From positions 1 to 40,822 of IMG/VR virus record IMGVR_UViG_3300009506_000086: DNA of 40,822 nt. One strand, written 5' to 3'. Of this stretch, positions 1 through 8,077 are shown piece by piece (position 1 is the stretch's first letter; the number at the start of each line of letters is the position of its first letter). The position numbers were made by a program, and so were the translations under genes. The DNA comes from a virus. Below the pieces are notes generated by a model, which ran no database searches, had not been told where the DNA came from, and saw only the letters and a list, made by a program, of their open reading frames with translations.

Positions 1-144
1 AAAAACAACTTGATCAACTTAAACGGAAACATGAAGAAGATCTTATTCAGGCCAGACAACAAATAAGGGAAGAAAAAGCCAAAGCTGATTTCCAATCTAT
101 GCTAGATAAAAGTGCTTTGAAGATTCAATCGATGTTAGATAAGC
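1..144. repeat. Terminal direct repeat, left copy
   Basis: These 144 bases are identical to 40679-40822. The reading frame of the portal gene crosses from one copy into the unique sequence after the other without interruption, so the repeat marks the join of a circular or circularly permuted molecule. It is most simply an assembly overlap, not a biological terminal repeat, because it lies inside a coding sequence. Confidence 0.95.
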
Positions 145-176
145 AGGCCGCAAGACTACAGCGCCAAGCGGGGTAA
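1..176 (+). CDS. Portal protein, C-terminal end (continues from 38806)
   Basis: This is the tail of the portal gene that starts at 38806. Base 1 is the second position of a codon, full codons begin at base 3, and the TAA stop is at 174-176. The encoded end is rich in Lys, Glu and Gln and reads as a long charged helix ending near RLQRQAG. Joined across the repeat, the full gene is 2049 nt, giving 682 residues. The stop lies 3 nt before the GTG of the next gene, in line with one late operon. Confidence 0.9.
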   Translation, partial: KQLDQLKRKHEEDLIQARQQIREEKAKADFQSMLDKSALKIQSMLDKQAARLQRQAG

Positions 177-179
177 ACT

Positions 180-587
180 GTGCCAATATACGAATACAAG
201 TGTTATAAGGGCCATTATTTTACCCGTTATTTAGCCCTTGCAGACTACAAAGAGCCTCAAACTTGCGAGTGCGGTGAGAAGTCTATCAAGCTTCTTTCTA
301 AACCCATGATTGCGCCGACTTTCGAAGCTTATGAATCGCCTATCACCGGTAAACCTATTACAACCAAACAACAGCGAATTGAAGACCTCAAACGTTCTGG
401 GTGTGTGCCTTACGAATCCGGCATGGTGGAAGAGGGAAATCGTCGCTTAGCTGCTGAGGAATACAAACTCGAAAAAGCGTTAGATGAAACCGTGGATGAA
501 CAGATTGAAAAAATGAGTCCACGACAACACGAAAAGCTTGAAGAGAGCTTAAAGTCCGGTGTAGAAGTCGAATACGGACGGAATTAG
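180..587 (+). CDS. FmdB-like zinc-ribbon protein
   Basis: The 135-residue product begins MPIYEYKC, the typical start of FmdB-type zinc ribbons, followed by GHYF and then C-x-C-G near residues 29-32. One cysteine of the usual first CxxC is missing (CYKG), so metal binding may use a histidine. The C-terminal two thirds is charged and helical. The gene starts with GTG three bases after the portal stop. Small FmdB-like genes are often seen beside portal genes in podovirus genomes; their role is unknown, and a part in head assembly is only suggested by position. Confidence 0.7.
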   Translation: MPIYEYKCYKGHYFTRYLALADYKEPQTCECGEKSIKLLSKPMIAPTFEAYESPITGKPITTKQQRIEDLKRSGCVPYESGMVEEGNRRLAAEEYKLEKALDETVDEQIEKMSPRQHEKLEESLKSGVEVEYGRN

Positions 588-736
588 CTTAGTTGCCGCT
601 AAGCTAAAGCGGGAAAGCTGTGGCATAACCTTTCGTCGCTTAAAACGAAGCCGGAGCGAGTAACCGGCATTTTTACTGTCGTGATGACAGCAACCTTCCT
701 TAGGGCCCTTCGGGGCCCTTTTTACTGGAGAAAAAA
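584..736 (+). promoter_or_regulatory. String of five hairpins ahead of the scaffold gene
   Basis: The interval between the FmdB-like gene and the scaffold gene can fold into five successive stem-loops. They are a perfect 9-bp stem at 584-592/599-607 over the upstream stop codon, TTCGT/ACGAA at 632-636/645-649, GCCGG/CCGGC at 650-654/664-668, CTGTC/GACAG at 676-680/686-690, and GGGCCC-TTCG-GGGCCC at 703-718 followed by five T. The last is terminator-like. The scaffold start follows with TGGAG about nine bases before ATG. I infer control of capsid-gene expression by termination, processing or mRNA stability. Confidence 0.6.
702..723 (+). terminator. Rho-independent terminator-like hairpin (TTCG loop)
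   Basis: GGGCCC, loop TTCG, GGGCCC and then five T lie only 13 bases before the scaffold ATG. Inside the late operon it would have to be read through, as expected for a Q-type antiterminated transcript, or act as a partial terminator or processing site. A second hairpin of the same design follows the decoration gene at 3193. Confidence 0.6.
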
Positions 737-1699
737 ATGTCTGAAGAGATGGCCGCAGACAGCGGTTTTGATATGGACGCCGGGGTTTCAGAACTCGGAG
801 ATAGTTTATTTGGTAGCGAACCGGACATTCAACCGGACAACCCCGAACCAGAAATAGCCGAAACTCCTGAAGAATCAAAGCTTTTAGAAGAAGAAACACC
901 GGACATTGAACCGGACAAAGAACAAACACGTGAAGCTCCTCAATCTTGGAAAAAGGAGATGCGGGATCATTGGTCCGCCCTCACTCCCGAGGTTCAAGAC
1001 TACATAGAGCAACGCGAAAACCAAATGAAAGAAGGTCTTGAGAAAGACCGGGGAGACGCCAATCTTGGCCGCATGATGCGGGACGTGATGGCCCCTTATT
1101 CTCAGATCTTGCAACAATCCCAGGTCGACGAACCCACTATGGTTCGCAACCTCATGAACGCTCATTACCGGCTTTCGACAGCGAGCCCGGAAGAGCGGCA
1201 ACAACTATTTTCACAACTTGCCCAAAACTACGGCGTCAAGCTGGATGGGCAAGAAACTGAAATAGATCCATTGGTACAGCAGCTTCAAAATGAACTGTAT
1301 CAAATTAAATCTTCTCTGAACGCGCGAGACCAAGCAACCCTACAGGAACAACGGCAGCGCGTAGAAGAGGAGGTTGGGGCATTCGCCTCAGAGCATCCTT
1401 TATTTGATGAAGTATCCGAAGACCTCATTCCGTTCGTAAATGCAGGTTTATCTCTGGAGGAAGCGTACGAAAAGGCTATTTGGGCCAACCCTGTGACACG
1501 CGAAAAAGAAGTTGAACGTCTTGCAAAAGAACGCGAAGACGCCAGCCGCGAAAAAGCGAAACAGGCCGCCGAGAAAGCCAAGAAAGCTAAATCAGCAAAC
1601 GTCAGAGGTCGTGATACCGTAAAAGCCCCCACAGGGCCGCTCGGATCGATGGAAGACACCTTACGTAATACCTATCACGAAATCCAACAACGTTCATAA
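737..1699 (+). CDS. Capsid scaffolding protein
   Basis: This 320-residue, very acidic protein has a disordered N-terminus of repeated Glu/Asp/Pro segments (EPDIQPDN and PDIEPDKE) and a helical middle. Its C-terminal stretch, around residues 255-290, is rich in Lys, Ala and Glu and should form a basic coiled helix of the kind that binds coat protein. It lies directly upstream of the coat gene, the normal place for a scaffold in P22-like phages. No protease domain is visible. The ATG follows TGGAG. Assignment rests on composition and position, not on a conserved motif. Confidence 0.75.
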   Translation: MSEEMAADSGFDMDAGVSELGDSLFGSEPDIQPDNPEPEIAETPEESKLLEEETPDIEPDKEQTREAPQSWKKEMRDHWSALTPEVQDYIEQRENQMKEGLEKDRGDANLGRMMRDVMAPYSQILQQSQVDEPTMVRNLMNAHYRLSTASPEERQQLFSQLAQNYGVKLDGQETEIDPLVQQLQNELYQIKSSLNARDQATLQEQRQRVEEEVGAFASEHPLFDEVSEDLIPFVNAGLSLEEAYEKAIWANPVTREKEVERLAKEREDASREKAKQAAEKAKKAKSANVRGRDTVKAPTGPLGSMEDTLRNTYHEIQQRS

Positions 1700-1710
1700 G
1701 GAGCTAAGTT

Positions 1711-2673
1711 ATGGCATCTCCAAATAGTACGTTTACGGAATTGGTTTCAACCACTTTCCGTAAGCATCGTAAAGAAATCATGGATAACGTTTCAAATCGC
1801 AACGCGCTTTTGAAACGCATGATGGCAAAGGGTAATTATGAGAAAGAAGACGGCGGCCTTACCATCGTCACGCCTCTTGATTACGCTGAAAACTCCACCT
1901 ACCAGCGTTACAGCGACTGGGACACCCTAAATATTCAGGCTTCCGATGTAATTTCGGCCGCTGAGTATCAATGGCGTCAAATCGCGCTGAATGTGGTTTC
2001 GAGTGGTCGCGAACTGCGCATTAACTCAGGTGGTCCGAAGATCATCAAACTGGCCAAGTCAAAAATCAAAAATGCACTGAGAACCTTCAATAACAACTTC
2101 TCAAGTGACATTTACTCGGATGGTACAGCGTCTAACCAGATCAATGGCCTCCAAGCCCTGGTTGCTGATGCTGGCACCGGTACTGTGGGTGGTATTAACT
2201 CCACTACCTTCAGTTTTTGGCAAAACCAAGTTTTTGACTGTTCAGCCAACTCGGTAACTTCGAGCGCTACCACTATCGAAAACTCCATGCTCTTGCCGCT
2301 TTGGCTGGACCTGGATCGTGGTCCAGATGATCAACCTGATCTTATCGTCATGGATAACACCTACTACCAGTATTTCGAAGCCTCTCAAACTTCCTTGAAG
2401 CGTTATATGAGCGAAAGCAGCGCCGATGCCGGTTTGACCACGCTGAAATACAAAGGTGCTGATGTTTTGTTCGATGGCAACTCAGGTATCCCAGCCTCCC
2501 ATGCTTACATGCTGAATACTCAGTATTTGAGCATGTGCGTTCATCGTGACGCAGACCTGGAGATTATGGAAGGTCAACGCCCAATTAACCAAGACGGTGA
2601 AGTTATTCCGATTCTTTGGATGGGCAACATGACCCTGAGCAATCGTAATCAGCAAGGCGTAATCGTCGAGTAA
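1711..2673 (+). CDS. Major capsid (coat) protein
   Basis: The 320-residue product follows the scaffold gene and has the features of a HK97-fold coat protein. An N-terminal helix (TFTELVSTTFRKHRKEIMDN) is followed by a segment rich in Tyr and Trp (YQRYSDWDTLN), a helical spine with SGRELRINSGGPKI, and a C-terminal part with LIVMDNTYYQYF and a Gly/Asn-rich loop. No N-terminal protease domain or pro-sequence is obvious. The ATG has AAGGAG a few bases upstream. It is shorter than P22 coat (430 residues), so there is no large inserted domain. Confidence 0.85.
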   Translation: MASPNSTFTELVSTTFRKHRKEIMDNVSNRNALLKRMMAKGNYEKEDGGLTIVTPLDYAENSTYQRYSDWDTLNIQASDVISAAEYQWRQIALNVVSSGRELRINSGGPKIIKLAKSKIKNALRTFNNNFSSDIYSDGTASNQINGLQALVADAGTGTVGGINSTTFSFWQNQVFDCSANSVTSSATTIENSMLLPLWLDLDRGPDDQPDLIVMDNTYYQYFEASQTSLKRYMSESSADAGLTTLKYKGADVLFDGNSGIPASHAYMLNTQYLSMCVHRDADLEIMEGQRPINQDGEVIPILWMGNMTLSNRNQQGVIVE

Positions 2674-2697
2674 CCCACAACTAAAGGAGTCAATAAA

Positions 2698-3186
2698 ATG
2701 ACGTATATCATCACCGATACGGTTGCCGGTACTCAAGCGATTGCAACCAATTCGACTACTCAAAATCACCCCTTGGGTACGATCGTTCGCGCGAAAGATC
2801 CAACTTATGGTGAAGCTGAGTTCATCTATCTACAAGGTGTTGCATCGACTACTGTCGGGGCCCTGGTGACTTACAACGTAAGTTATCAATCAGCCCTAGC
2901 CACTAGCGCGGTTGGCACCTCTAACCCCCATGCTGTCGCAATGAGTGCATGTGTAGCAAGTGAATATGGTTGGTACCAAATCAGCGGCCTTGCCGTTGTG
3001 AGTAAAGCCAATACCACTTCGTTTGCTGCAAGTGCCGCTTTAGCTTCTGCTTCTGGTGAAGCAATTGCCGCAGCTACAACCAATCGTCTCACCAGTGCCC
3101 TGGTCGCCGTAGTGGCTTCCGCTAAGTCTGATGTGACGACCGTCCAAGTTATGATCGATCGGCCTTCTGGTCCCGCATCTGACTAA
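2698..3186 (+). CDS. Capsid decoration or head-stabilising protein
   Basis: The 162-residue protein has a small beta-rich N-terminal part (GTIVRAKDPTYGEAEFIYLQGV) and an Ala/Thr/Ser-rich C-terminal half. Placed immediately after the coat gene with its own AAAGGAG site, it fits the family of small head-decoration proteins often found there in tailed phages. A terminator-like hairpin follows at once, so scaffold, coat and this gene are bracketed by two TTCG-loop hairpins as one unit. The function is inferred from position and general sequence character. Confidence 0.6.
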   Translation: MTYIITDTVAGTQAIATNSTTQNHPLGTIVRAKDPTYGEAEFIYLQGVASTTVGALVTYNVSYQSALATSAVGTSNPHAVAMSACVASEYGWYQISGLAVVSKANTTSFAASAALASASGEAIAAATTNRLTSALVAVVASAKSDVTTVQVMIDRPSGPASD

Positions 3187-3192
3187 CAACTA

Positions 3193-3216
3193 GGGGGCTT
3201 CGGCCCCCTTTTTTTT
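3193..3216 (+). terminator. Rho-independent terminator after capsid genes
   Basis: GGGGGC, loop TTCG, GCCCCC and eight T form a textbook intrinsic terminator seven bases after the decoration gene stop. It would lower transcription of the next gene relative to the coat gene unless the polymerase is antiterminated. Confidence 0.85.
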
Positions 3217-3227
3217 AAGGAGAATTT

Positions 3228-4592
3228 ATGGCCGCACCCAATAATGAAGTCATTCAGATGGAATATCAAAATCCTGATGCTTCAGCCCCCCTGTTTGTGC
3301 CTGTATTAGTAATTTCTAATACGCCTGATGAAATCCTCGCAGAGAATATCAGGATCAATTCAGCAAAAGATTTGCCTTGGTTAAAGTCTTGCCCGGCTCA
3401 TGATGGGGTAGCTGTGATGATTGGGGGTGGTCCTTCCATTAAAGATGAAATCGAAACAATCTGTCATCTTATGATGGAAAAAGACGTTGCTGTTTTTGCT
3501 ATGAATGCCGCTAGTCACTATCTCCATGCTGAAGGCATTCCGGTAGATTATCAATGTATCGTCGACGCTAAGCCTGAATCAAAGGATCTTATTGATCCAA
3601 TGGCTGAGAATCATATTTTTGCTTCCCAAGTTAATCCAGAAACGATGGATTCGATTGATTCACCGATTGTCTGTCATCTTGAAATTGGTGAAGTAGAGCA
3701 GTTTTTCCCACCTGAGAAAAGAGCTAAAGGCGGTTATGTTCTTCTTGGAGGTGGAGCAGCGGTAGGTAATTCTGCGCTTTGCATGGCTTATGCCTTAGGT
3801 TTTCGTGAGTTTCACATCTTCGGTTATGACTCATGTCATAAAGAGGGTAAGTCCCATGCTTATCCCCAGGATATGAATCTTTTCATCCCGACCACCGAGG
3901 TTACTTGGGCCGGTAAAAAGTTTACTGCTTCGGTCGCAATGAAAGCCCAGGCTGAGCGTTTTCAATTTACCTCAAAGGCTTTAAAAAATCGCGGTTGCAA
4001 ACTTCATGTTTATGGTGAAGGCCTTCTTCAGACGATGTATTACGCTAAACCTGAAGATCTCACCGAAAAAGAAAAATATCAACTTATGTGGGAATTTGAC
4101 ACTTATCGTGAGCATTCGCCCGGTGAGAAGGTCGCTGAACTGTTCCTAAACCTGTTTGAACCTCATGGCACCATTATCGATTTTGGTTGCGGTACCGGTC
4201 GGGCTGGGATCATTTTCGTTGAAAATGGCCTAGATACGCTTTTGGTTGATTTCGCTTCAAATTGCCGCGATGAGGAAGCCCAAGTCATCCCGTTTGTCGA
4301 ATGGGATCTGACTAATCCAATGCCTTTCCAATCTGATTATGGATATTGCACCGATGTTATGGAGCATATTCCACCAGAAGATGTGGAAAAGGTTATCAAA
4401 AATATTTTGAATTCGGCCGGGAAAGTATTTTTTCAAATCTCGACCGTCCAAGATGAAATGGGTGAAGCGATAGATCAACCCCTTCATCTTACCGTAATGC
4501 CCCATGAATGGTGGAAAGAGATATTTTCAGAGTATTCCATCGAATGGGAACAGAAACTTCCTGAAGCCTCTATTTTTTATGTGAGTAAATAA
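3228..4592 (+). CDS. MptE-like (DUF115) domain fused to SAM-dependent methyltransferase
   Basis: The 454-residue protein has two recognisable parts. Residues about 50-270 resemble the MptE-like/DUF115 fold also found in flagellin-modifying Maf proteins: AVMIGGGPSIKDE near 64, YQCIVDAKPES, a second glycine loop LLGGGAAVGNSAL near 176 and FHIFGYDS. Residues about 300-454 form a class I methyltransferase with motif I IIDFGCGTGRAG near 318 and a later CTDVMEHIPP. The gene lies between capsid and adaptor genes, right after a terminator, with its own AAGGAG site. It may modify a glycan, a virion protein or another small molecule; the substrate cannot be told from the sequence. Confidence 0.7.
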   Translation: MAAPNNEVIQMEYQNPDASAPLFVPVLVISNTPDEILAENIRINSAKDLPWLKSCPAHDGVAVMIGGGPSIKDEIETICHLMMEKDVAVFAMNAASHYLHAEGIPVDYQCIVDAKPESKDLIDPMAENHIFASQVNPETMDSIDSPIVCHLEIGEVEQFFPPEKRAKGGYVLLGGGAAVGNSALCMAYALGFREFHIFGYDSCHKEGKSHAYPQDMNLFIPTTEVTWAGKKFTASVAMKAQAERFQFTSKALKNRGCKLHVYGEGLLQTMYYAKPEDLTEKEKYQLMWEFDTYREHSPGEKVAELFLNLFEPHGTIIDFGCGTGRAGIIFVENGLDTLLVDFASNCRDEEAQVIPFVEWDLTNPMPFQSDYGYCTDVMEHIPPEDVEKVIKNILNSAGKVFFQISTVQDEMGEAIDQPLHLTVMPHEWWKEIFSEYSIEWEQKLPEASIFYVSK

Positions 4593-4594
4593 TT

Positions 4595-5356
4595 ATGCAA
4601 GCAGAATTCTCAGACAGAGAAGAACGCCCAGCTTGGGTGCAATTCGAGCAACGACCTATCGAAGACAAAAAAGCATCGTTGGCCGCTGGTCACACGGTCA
4701 TGAAAAACGTTGAATTTGCCTTGGTGACTCCACCTTATTCTAAGGACTGTTTTGAGTTCAAGGTTGAGCAATGGTTCAAGAATCAAGAACAGAATGTTCG
4801 AAATGGTCGTATCCCCGAAAGCTGGTTGAAACACTGGAAAGCTGGCTATGAGGCATGGAAACAAGGCCTAGAAACGCCTCTTCATGGTACCGATATACGA
4901 AACTGGCCAGTCCTTTCGCCCGCCCAGGTAAAGAATCTCATAAATGCCGGTTGCCGCACCATCGAAGATTTGGCCGCCGCGAACGAAGAAGGCCTAAGAC
5001 GTATTGGCATGGGGGGTATTGAGCTCAAAAATAAGGCTAATGCTTATCTTCAAGCCGCTAAGGATCATGGCCCCCTAGTCCTTGAAAATACCGAGTTAAA
5101 GAACCAAGTCGCCCAACTACAGGGCTCTGTCGAGTCCCTTTCGGCTCAAGTTCAAGCACTTTTAAACCAGACTGAAAAGCCTATTGAAATCGATGCCATC
5201 GAACTTGATGATTTGATGAACGAAGATCCAATTCAAGACTTGGGAATTTCCAGCCCAATCTCGCTCGAAGATCAATATGAGCAAAAATTCGGTGAAAAAC
5301 CACATCACCGGATGAAACCCGAAACCATCAAACAAAAGCTTGACGAGGCCATCTAA
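4595..5356 (+). CDS. Hypothetical virion-region protein with helix-hairpin-helix motif and coiled coil
   Basis: The 253-residue protein starts 2 nt after the preceding stop. Around residues 105-155 it has a helix-hairpin-helix-like segment (INAGCRTIEDLAAANEEGLRRIGMG), a type of non-specific DNA-binding unit. This is followed by a coiled coil at about 163-195 (LKNQVAQLQGSVESLSAQVQ) and an acidic tail. Its stop overlaps the next ATG (TAATG). In many phages a protein with such a motif lies in the head-completion region, but I do not recognise a named family here. Confidence 0.6.
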   Translation: MQAEFSDREERPAWVQFEQRPIEDKKASLAAGHTVMKNVEFALVTPPYSKDCFEFKVEQWFKNQEQNVRNGRIPESWLKHWKAGYEAWKQGLETPLHGTDIRNWPVLSPAQVKNLINAGCRTIEDLAAANEEGLRRIGMGGIELKNKANAYLQAAKDHGPLVLENTELKNQVAQLQGSVESLSAQVQALLNQTEKPIEIDAIELDDLMNEDPIQDLGISSPISLEDQYEQKFGEKPHHRMKPETIKQKLDEAI

Positions 5357-6063
5357 TGACCATGCTAACCACGGTTCAGCGATTTTGTCGCCGGACAGGT
5401 CTTTCTGTTCCCACCACTGTCTATGGTACTACTGATGAGCAAGTACTTCAGATTATGGCACTACTTGAGGAAGAGGGAAATGATCTCGCTGGCCGTGGTA
5501 ACTGGGAAGCCCTGACATTTGAAGCAACCCATACAACTGTAGCAACTGAAAGCCAGGGAGCCATTACAAGTATTGCAACCAACAACTTTCGTTACATCAA
5601 AGATGAGACGCTTTGGGATCGCACCGAAAACCTCCCGCTCTATGTGATCGATGGCCAAGACTGGCAGGCTGAGAAAGGCTTCTCGACAACTTCCCCTCAT
5701 TATATGGTACGCATCCGGGGTGGGGCTCTGCTTGCTTCTCCGACTCCCACGGCGGGCAATACGTGGGCATTTGAATATGTTTCATGGAATTGGATCTTAG
5801 ATACTGATGGATCTACCTATAAACAGTATTTCACCGCTGATACCGATACGCTTCTACTTCCTGAACCGATCATCATGATGGGTCTTCGATGGCGCTGGAA
5901 GAAGGAAAAAGGTTTCGATTATGAAGAAGACTTTAATACCTACGAAGAGATGGTGAAGAACGAACTAGGTCGCCAAGGCGTCAAGAAGACTCTCCACTTT
6001 GATCGTGATCCACGCGATAAACAACCTCATATTGTTGTAAACCAAGGTAATTGGAATCTATGA
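5356..6063 (+). CDS. Head-to-tail adaptor / tail accessory factor (P22 gp4-like)
   Basis: The 235-residue protein opens with a helical MLTTVQRFCRRTGLSVPTTVYG segment, then an all-helical and mixed body with LEEEGNDLAGRGNWEALT and a C-terminal helix after MMGLRWRWKKEKGFDYEED. This order is typical of podovirus adaptor proteins that extend the portal. It precedes the tail-hub gene, and the two genes overlap by four bases (ATGA at 6060-6063), indicating translational coupling. The exact family relation to P22 gp4 would need a profile search. Confidence 0.7.
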   Translation: MTMLTTVQRFCRRTGLSVPTTVYGTTDEQVLQIMALLEEEGNDLAGRGNWEALTFEATHTTVATESQGAITSIATNNFRYIKDETLWDRTENLPLYVIDGQDWQAEKGFSTTSPHYMVRIRGGALLASPTPTAGNTWAFEYVSWNWILDTDGSTYKQYFTADTDTLLLPEPIIMMGLRWRWKKEKGFDYEEDFNTYEEMVKNELGRQGVKKTLHFDRDPRDKQPHIVVNQGNWNL

Positions 6064-7628
6064 GAAGACCAGCCCGACAAAAAGGAGCCGGATCACCGCG
6101 AGGGCAAACTAGCTGGGTTCAAAGTTTATCTGCACCGGTTGGCGGTTGGAATGCCCGCGATCCTCTTCAGGAGATGGACCCGAAAGATGCAATTAAACTC
6201 GTTAATTGGTTTCCGACGACTACCGATTGTGTGTTAAGGGGTGGCAATACTGATTATGCCTCTGGCATTACAGGGTTAGTTGAAACTCTTGCTGTCTATA
6301 ATGCCATGGATGGTACTAGCGAAATGTTCGCCGTCGATAGCAATGATGTTTGGGACGTAAGTTCTTCTGGAGCAGCTTCAGCTCAATCGGCCACTGTGAC
6401 TAATGGTCGTTTTCAATGGCTGAATTTTGGCGATGGCACGAACAACTATTTAATGATGTTTAATGGGGTAGATTCTCCCCTATATTATAATGGTAGTACC
6501 TGGACTTCCATTACTGGTGCTTCTTCTCCAGCACTAACCGGGCTTACTACTACCTCTATTATTCATGCTAATGAATATAAAGGCCGACTTTTCTTTATCG
6601 AGAAAAATTCGCTTTCTTTCTGGTATTTAGGAGCCGGGGCCGCTGGAGGCGCTTTAACTGAGTTCGATTTATCTTCTTTTTGTAAAAAGGGTGGCTATTT
6701 AATGTGGATGGCTACTTGGTCGTTTGACTCGGGAAATGGCCCAGATGATGCCGCTGTTTTCATGACTTCCGAAGGTGAGGTTATCGTTTACCGGGGAACA
6801 GATCCTTCTACCGCTGCCGACTGGGTTTTGATCGGTGTTTACCAACTCAGTGACCCACTGGGTCGAAGAAGTTACGTCAAATTTGGTGGTGATCTCCTGG
6901 TTCTTACTCAGAATGGGGTTTTCCCACTTTCTAAGGCCCTCCAACGATCAGATATCGATAACCTTTCCGCCGTCACCAACAAGATCGAAAAAGCTTTCAC
7001 CGCGATAGCCAAATCATATGGGTCAAATTTCGGCTGGGAAGCAACTCAATACCCGGTTGAATCAGCCATGGTCGTCAATATCCCCATTGCTGAAGGTGGT
7101 GAGCATAAACAATATGTCATGAACACCATTACTAAGAATTGGTGCGAATTTGATTCTTGGAACGGGGAATGTTTCGTCGTCTATAACGATGAGCTTTATT
7201 TCGGCGCTTCCACTGTCGTTCAAAAGGCCTGGAATGGGACCAGTGATGATAGTTCGGACATTGTAGGGATCGGAAAGACTTCTTTCAATTATTTCGGCCA
7301 ATCTTCCCAGCAGAAAAAGATCTCACTTTTCCGCCCCATGCTTCAGGTCAATGGAAATATCAGTTTTCTAACTGGGTTTGATATCGACTTCAGTGATAAT
7401 GAAATTACCGGTACAGCGACTTATTCAGTCACATCTAAAGCTCTTTGGGACGTTAGTTATTGGGACGTGGGATTTTGGGCGGCCGGGCTCGAAGTCGTTA
7501 AGCAATGGACCTCTCCAACGCCTAATGTGGGTTATTGCGTCTCGGGAGGGCTTAAAGTCAATACCAGCGATTTGGAAATCCATTGGGTAGCAAATGACTA
7601 TGTATATGAGACCGGGGGTATTTTGTGA
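6060..7628 (+). CDS. Tail hub / packaged-DNA stabilisation protein (P22 gp10-like)
   Basis: I take the ATG at 6060, which overlaps the previous stop, over a TTG at 6051; this gives 522 residues. The N-terminus has PVGGWNARDPLQEMDP and a set of repeated beta blades (for example AVDSNDVWDVSS, YLMMFNGVDSPLYYN, VFMTSEGEVIVYRG, FGGDLLVLTQNGVFPLS). This fits the beta-propeller tail hubs that cap the podovirus adaptor and hold DNA in the head. The stop overlaps the GTG of the next gene (GTGA). Confidence 0.65.
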   Translation: MRRPARQKGAGSPRGQTSWVQSLSAPVGGWNARDPLQEMDPKDAIKLVNWFPTTTDCVLRGGNTDYASGITGLVETLAVYNAMDGTSEMFAVDSNDVWDVSSSGAASAQSATVTNGRFQWLNFGDGTNNYLMMFNGVDSPLYYNGSTWTSITGASSPALTGLTTTSIIHANEYKGRLFFIEKNSLSFWYLGAGAAGGALTEFDLSSFCKKGGYLMWMATWSFDSGNGPDDAAVFMTSEGEVIVYRGTDPSTAADWVLIGVYQLSDPLGRRSYVKFGGDLLVLTQNGVFPLSKALQRSDIDNLSAVTNKIEKAFTAIAKSYGSNFGWEATQYPVESAMVVNIPIAEGGEHKQYVMNTITKNWCEFDSWNGECFVVYNDELYFGASTVVQKAWNGTSDDSSDIVGIGKTSFNYFGQSSQQKKISLFRPMLQVNGNISFLTGFDIDFSDNEITGTATYSVTSKALWDVSYWDVGFWAAGLEVVKQWTSPTPNVGYCVSGGLKVNTSDLEIHWVANDYVYETGGIL

Positions 7629-8068
7629 TTTTTGCTAATGAGTCTATCCGCGAATGCTGGGATGAAGCCTATGAACTTTTCCAAAAACATTGGTTGGAAA
7701 CTGAATCCTATCGCCATCAGCAAGAATTTAACCCCGATAAAGAACGGTTTTTTCAATATGAAACCATGGGTGCCTATTTCTATTTTACCGCCAGAAATGG
7801 TGATGAACTGATCGGCCATTGCGGCATGTATGTAATGCCCTCCATGCACACCCAAGAGCTTGTGGCTACCGAGGATACTTGGTTTCTTCTGCCAGATTAT
7901 CGTAAATCAGGTATCGGGGTGCGACTCCATAACTTCGTTAAAGACGAAATGAAAAAAATGGGAGTAGTGGAAATTACCATGACTGCAAAACTTTCCAATA
8001 AAGCCGGGCAGATTATGGAAAAGCTCGGTTATTCCCATGTCGCTAATCAATATTCACTTCATTTGTAG
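7625..8068 (+). CDS. GNAT-family N-acetyltransferase
   Basis: The 147-residue protein contains the acetyl-CoA-binding motif A of GNAT enzymes, LLPDYRKSGIGVRLHNFV near residues 92-109 (Arg/Gln-x-x-Gly-x-Gly). Beta strands precede it and a C-terminal KAGQIMEKLGYS block, seen in many GNATs, follows. It starts with GTG inside the stop of the tail-hub gene. GNAT genes recur among podovirus tail genes, where acetylation of a virion or host protein has been suggested. The substrate is unknown. Confidence 0.85.
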   Translation: MIFANESIRECWDEAYELFQKHWLETESYRHQQEFNPDKERFFQYETMGAYFYFTARNGDELIGHCGMYVMPSMHTQELVATEDTWFLLPDYRKSGIGVRLHNFVKDEMKKMGVVEITMTAKLSNKAGQIMEKLGYSHVANQYSLHL

Positions 8069-8077
8069 GGGTTAATT

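Noticed and set aside
820-920. CCGGACATT-AACCGGACAA direct repeats in the scaffold gene as DNA sites
   Set aside because: They encode repeated Pro-Asp-Ile-x-Pro-Asp peptides in an acidic tail, so a protein-level explanation is enough.
549-1659. Leftward open frames opposite the scaffold gene (549-929, 884-1204, 1300-1659)
   Set aside because: They lie antisense to a well-supported gene, have no ribosome sites and show biased low-complexity composition expected of the complementary strand.
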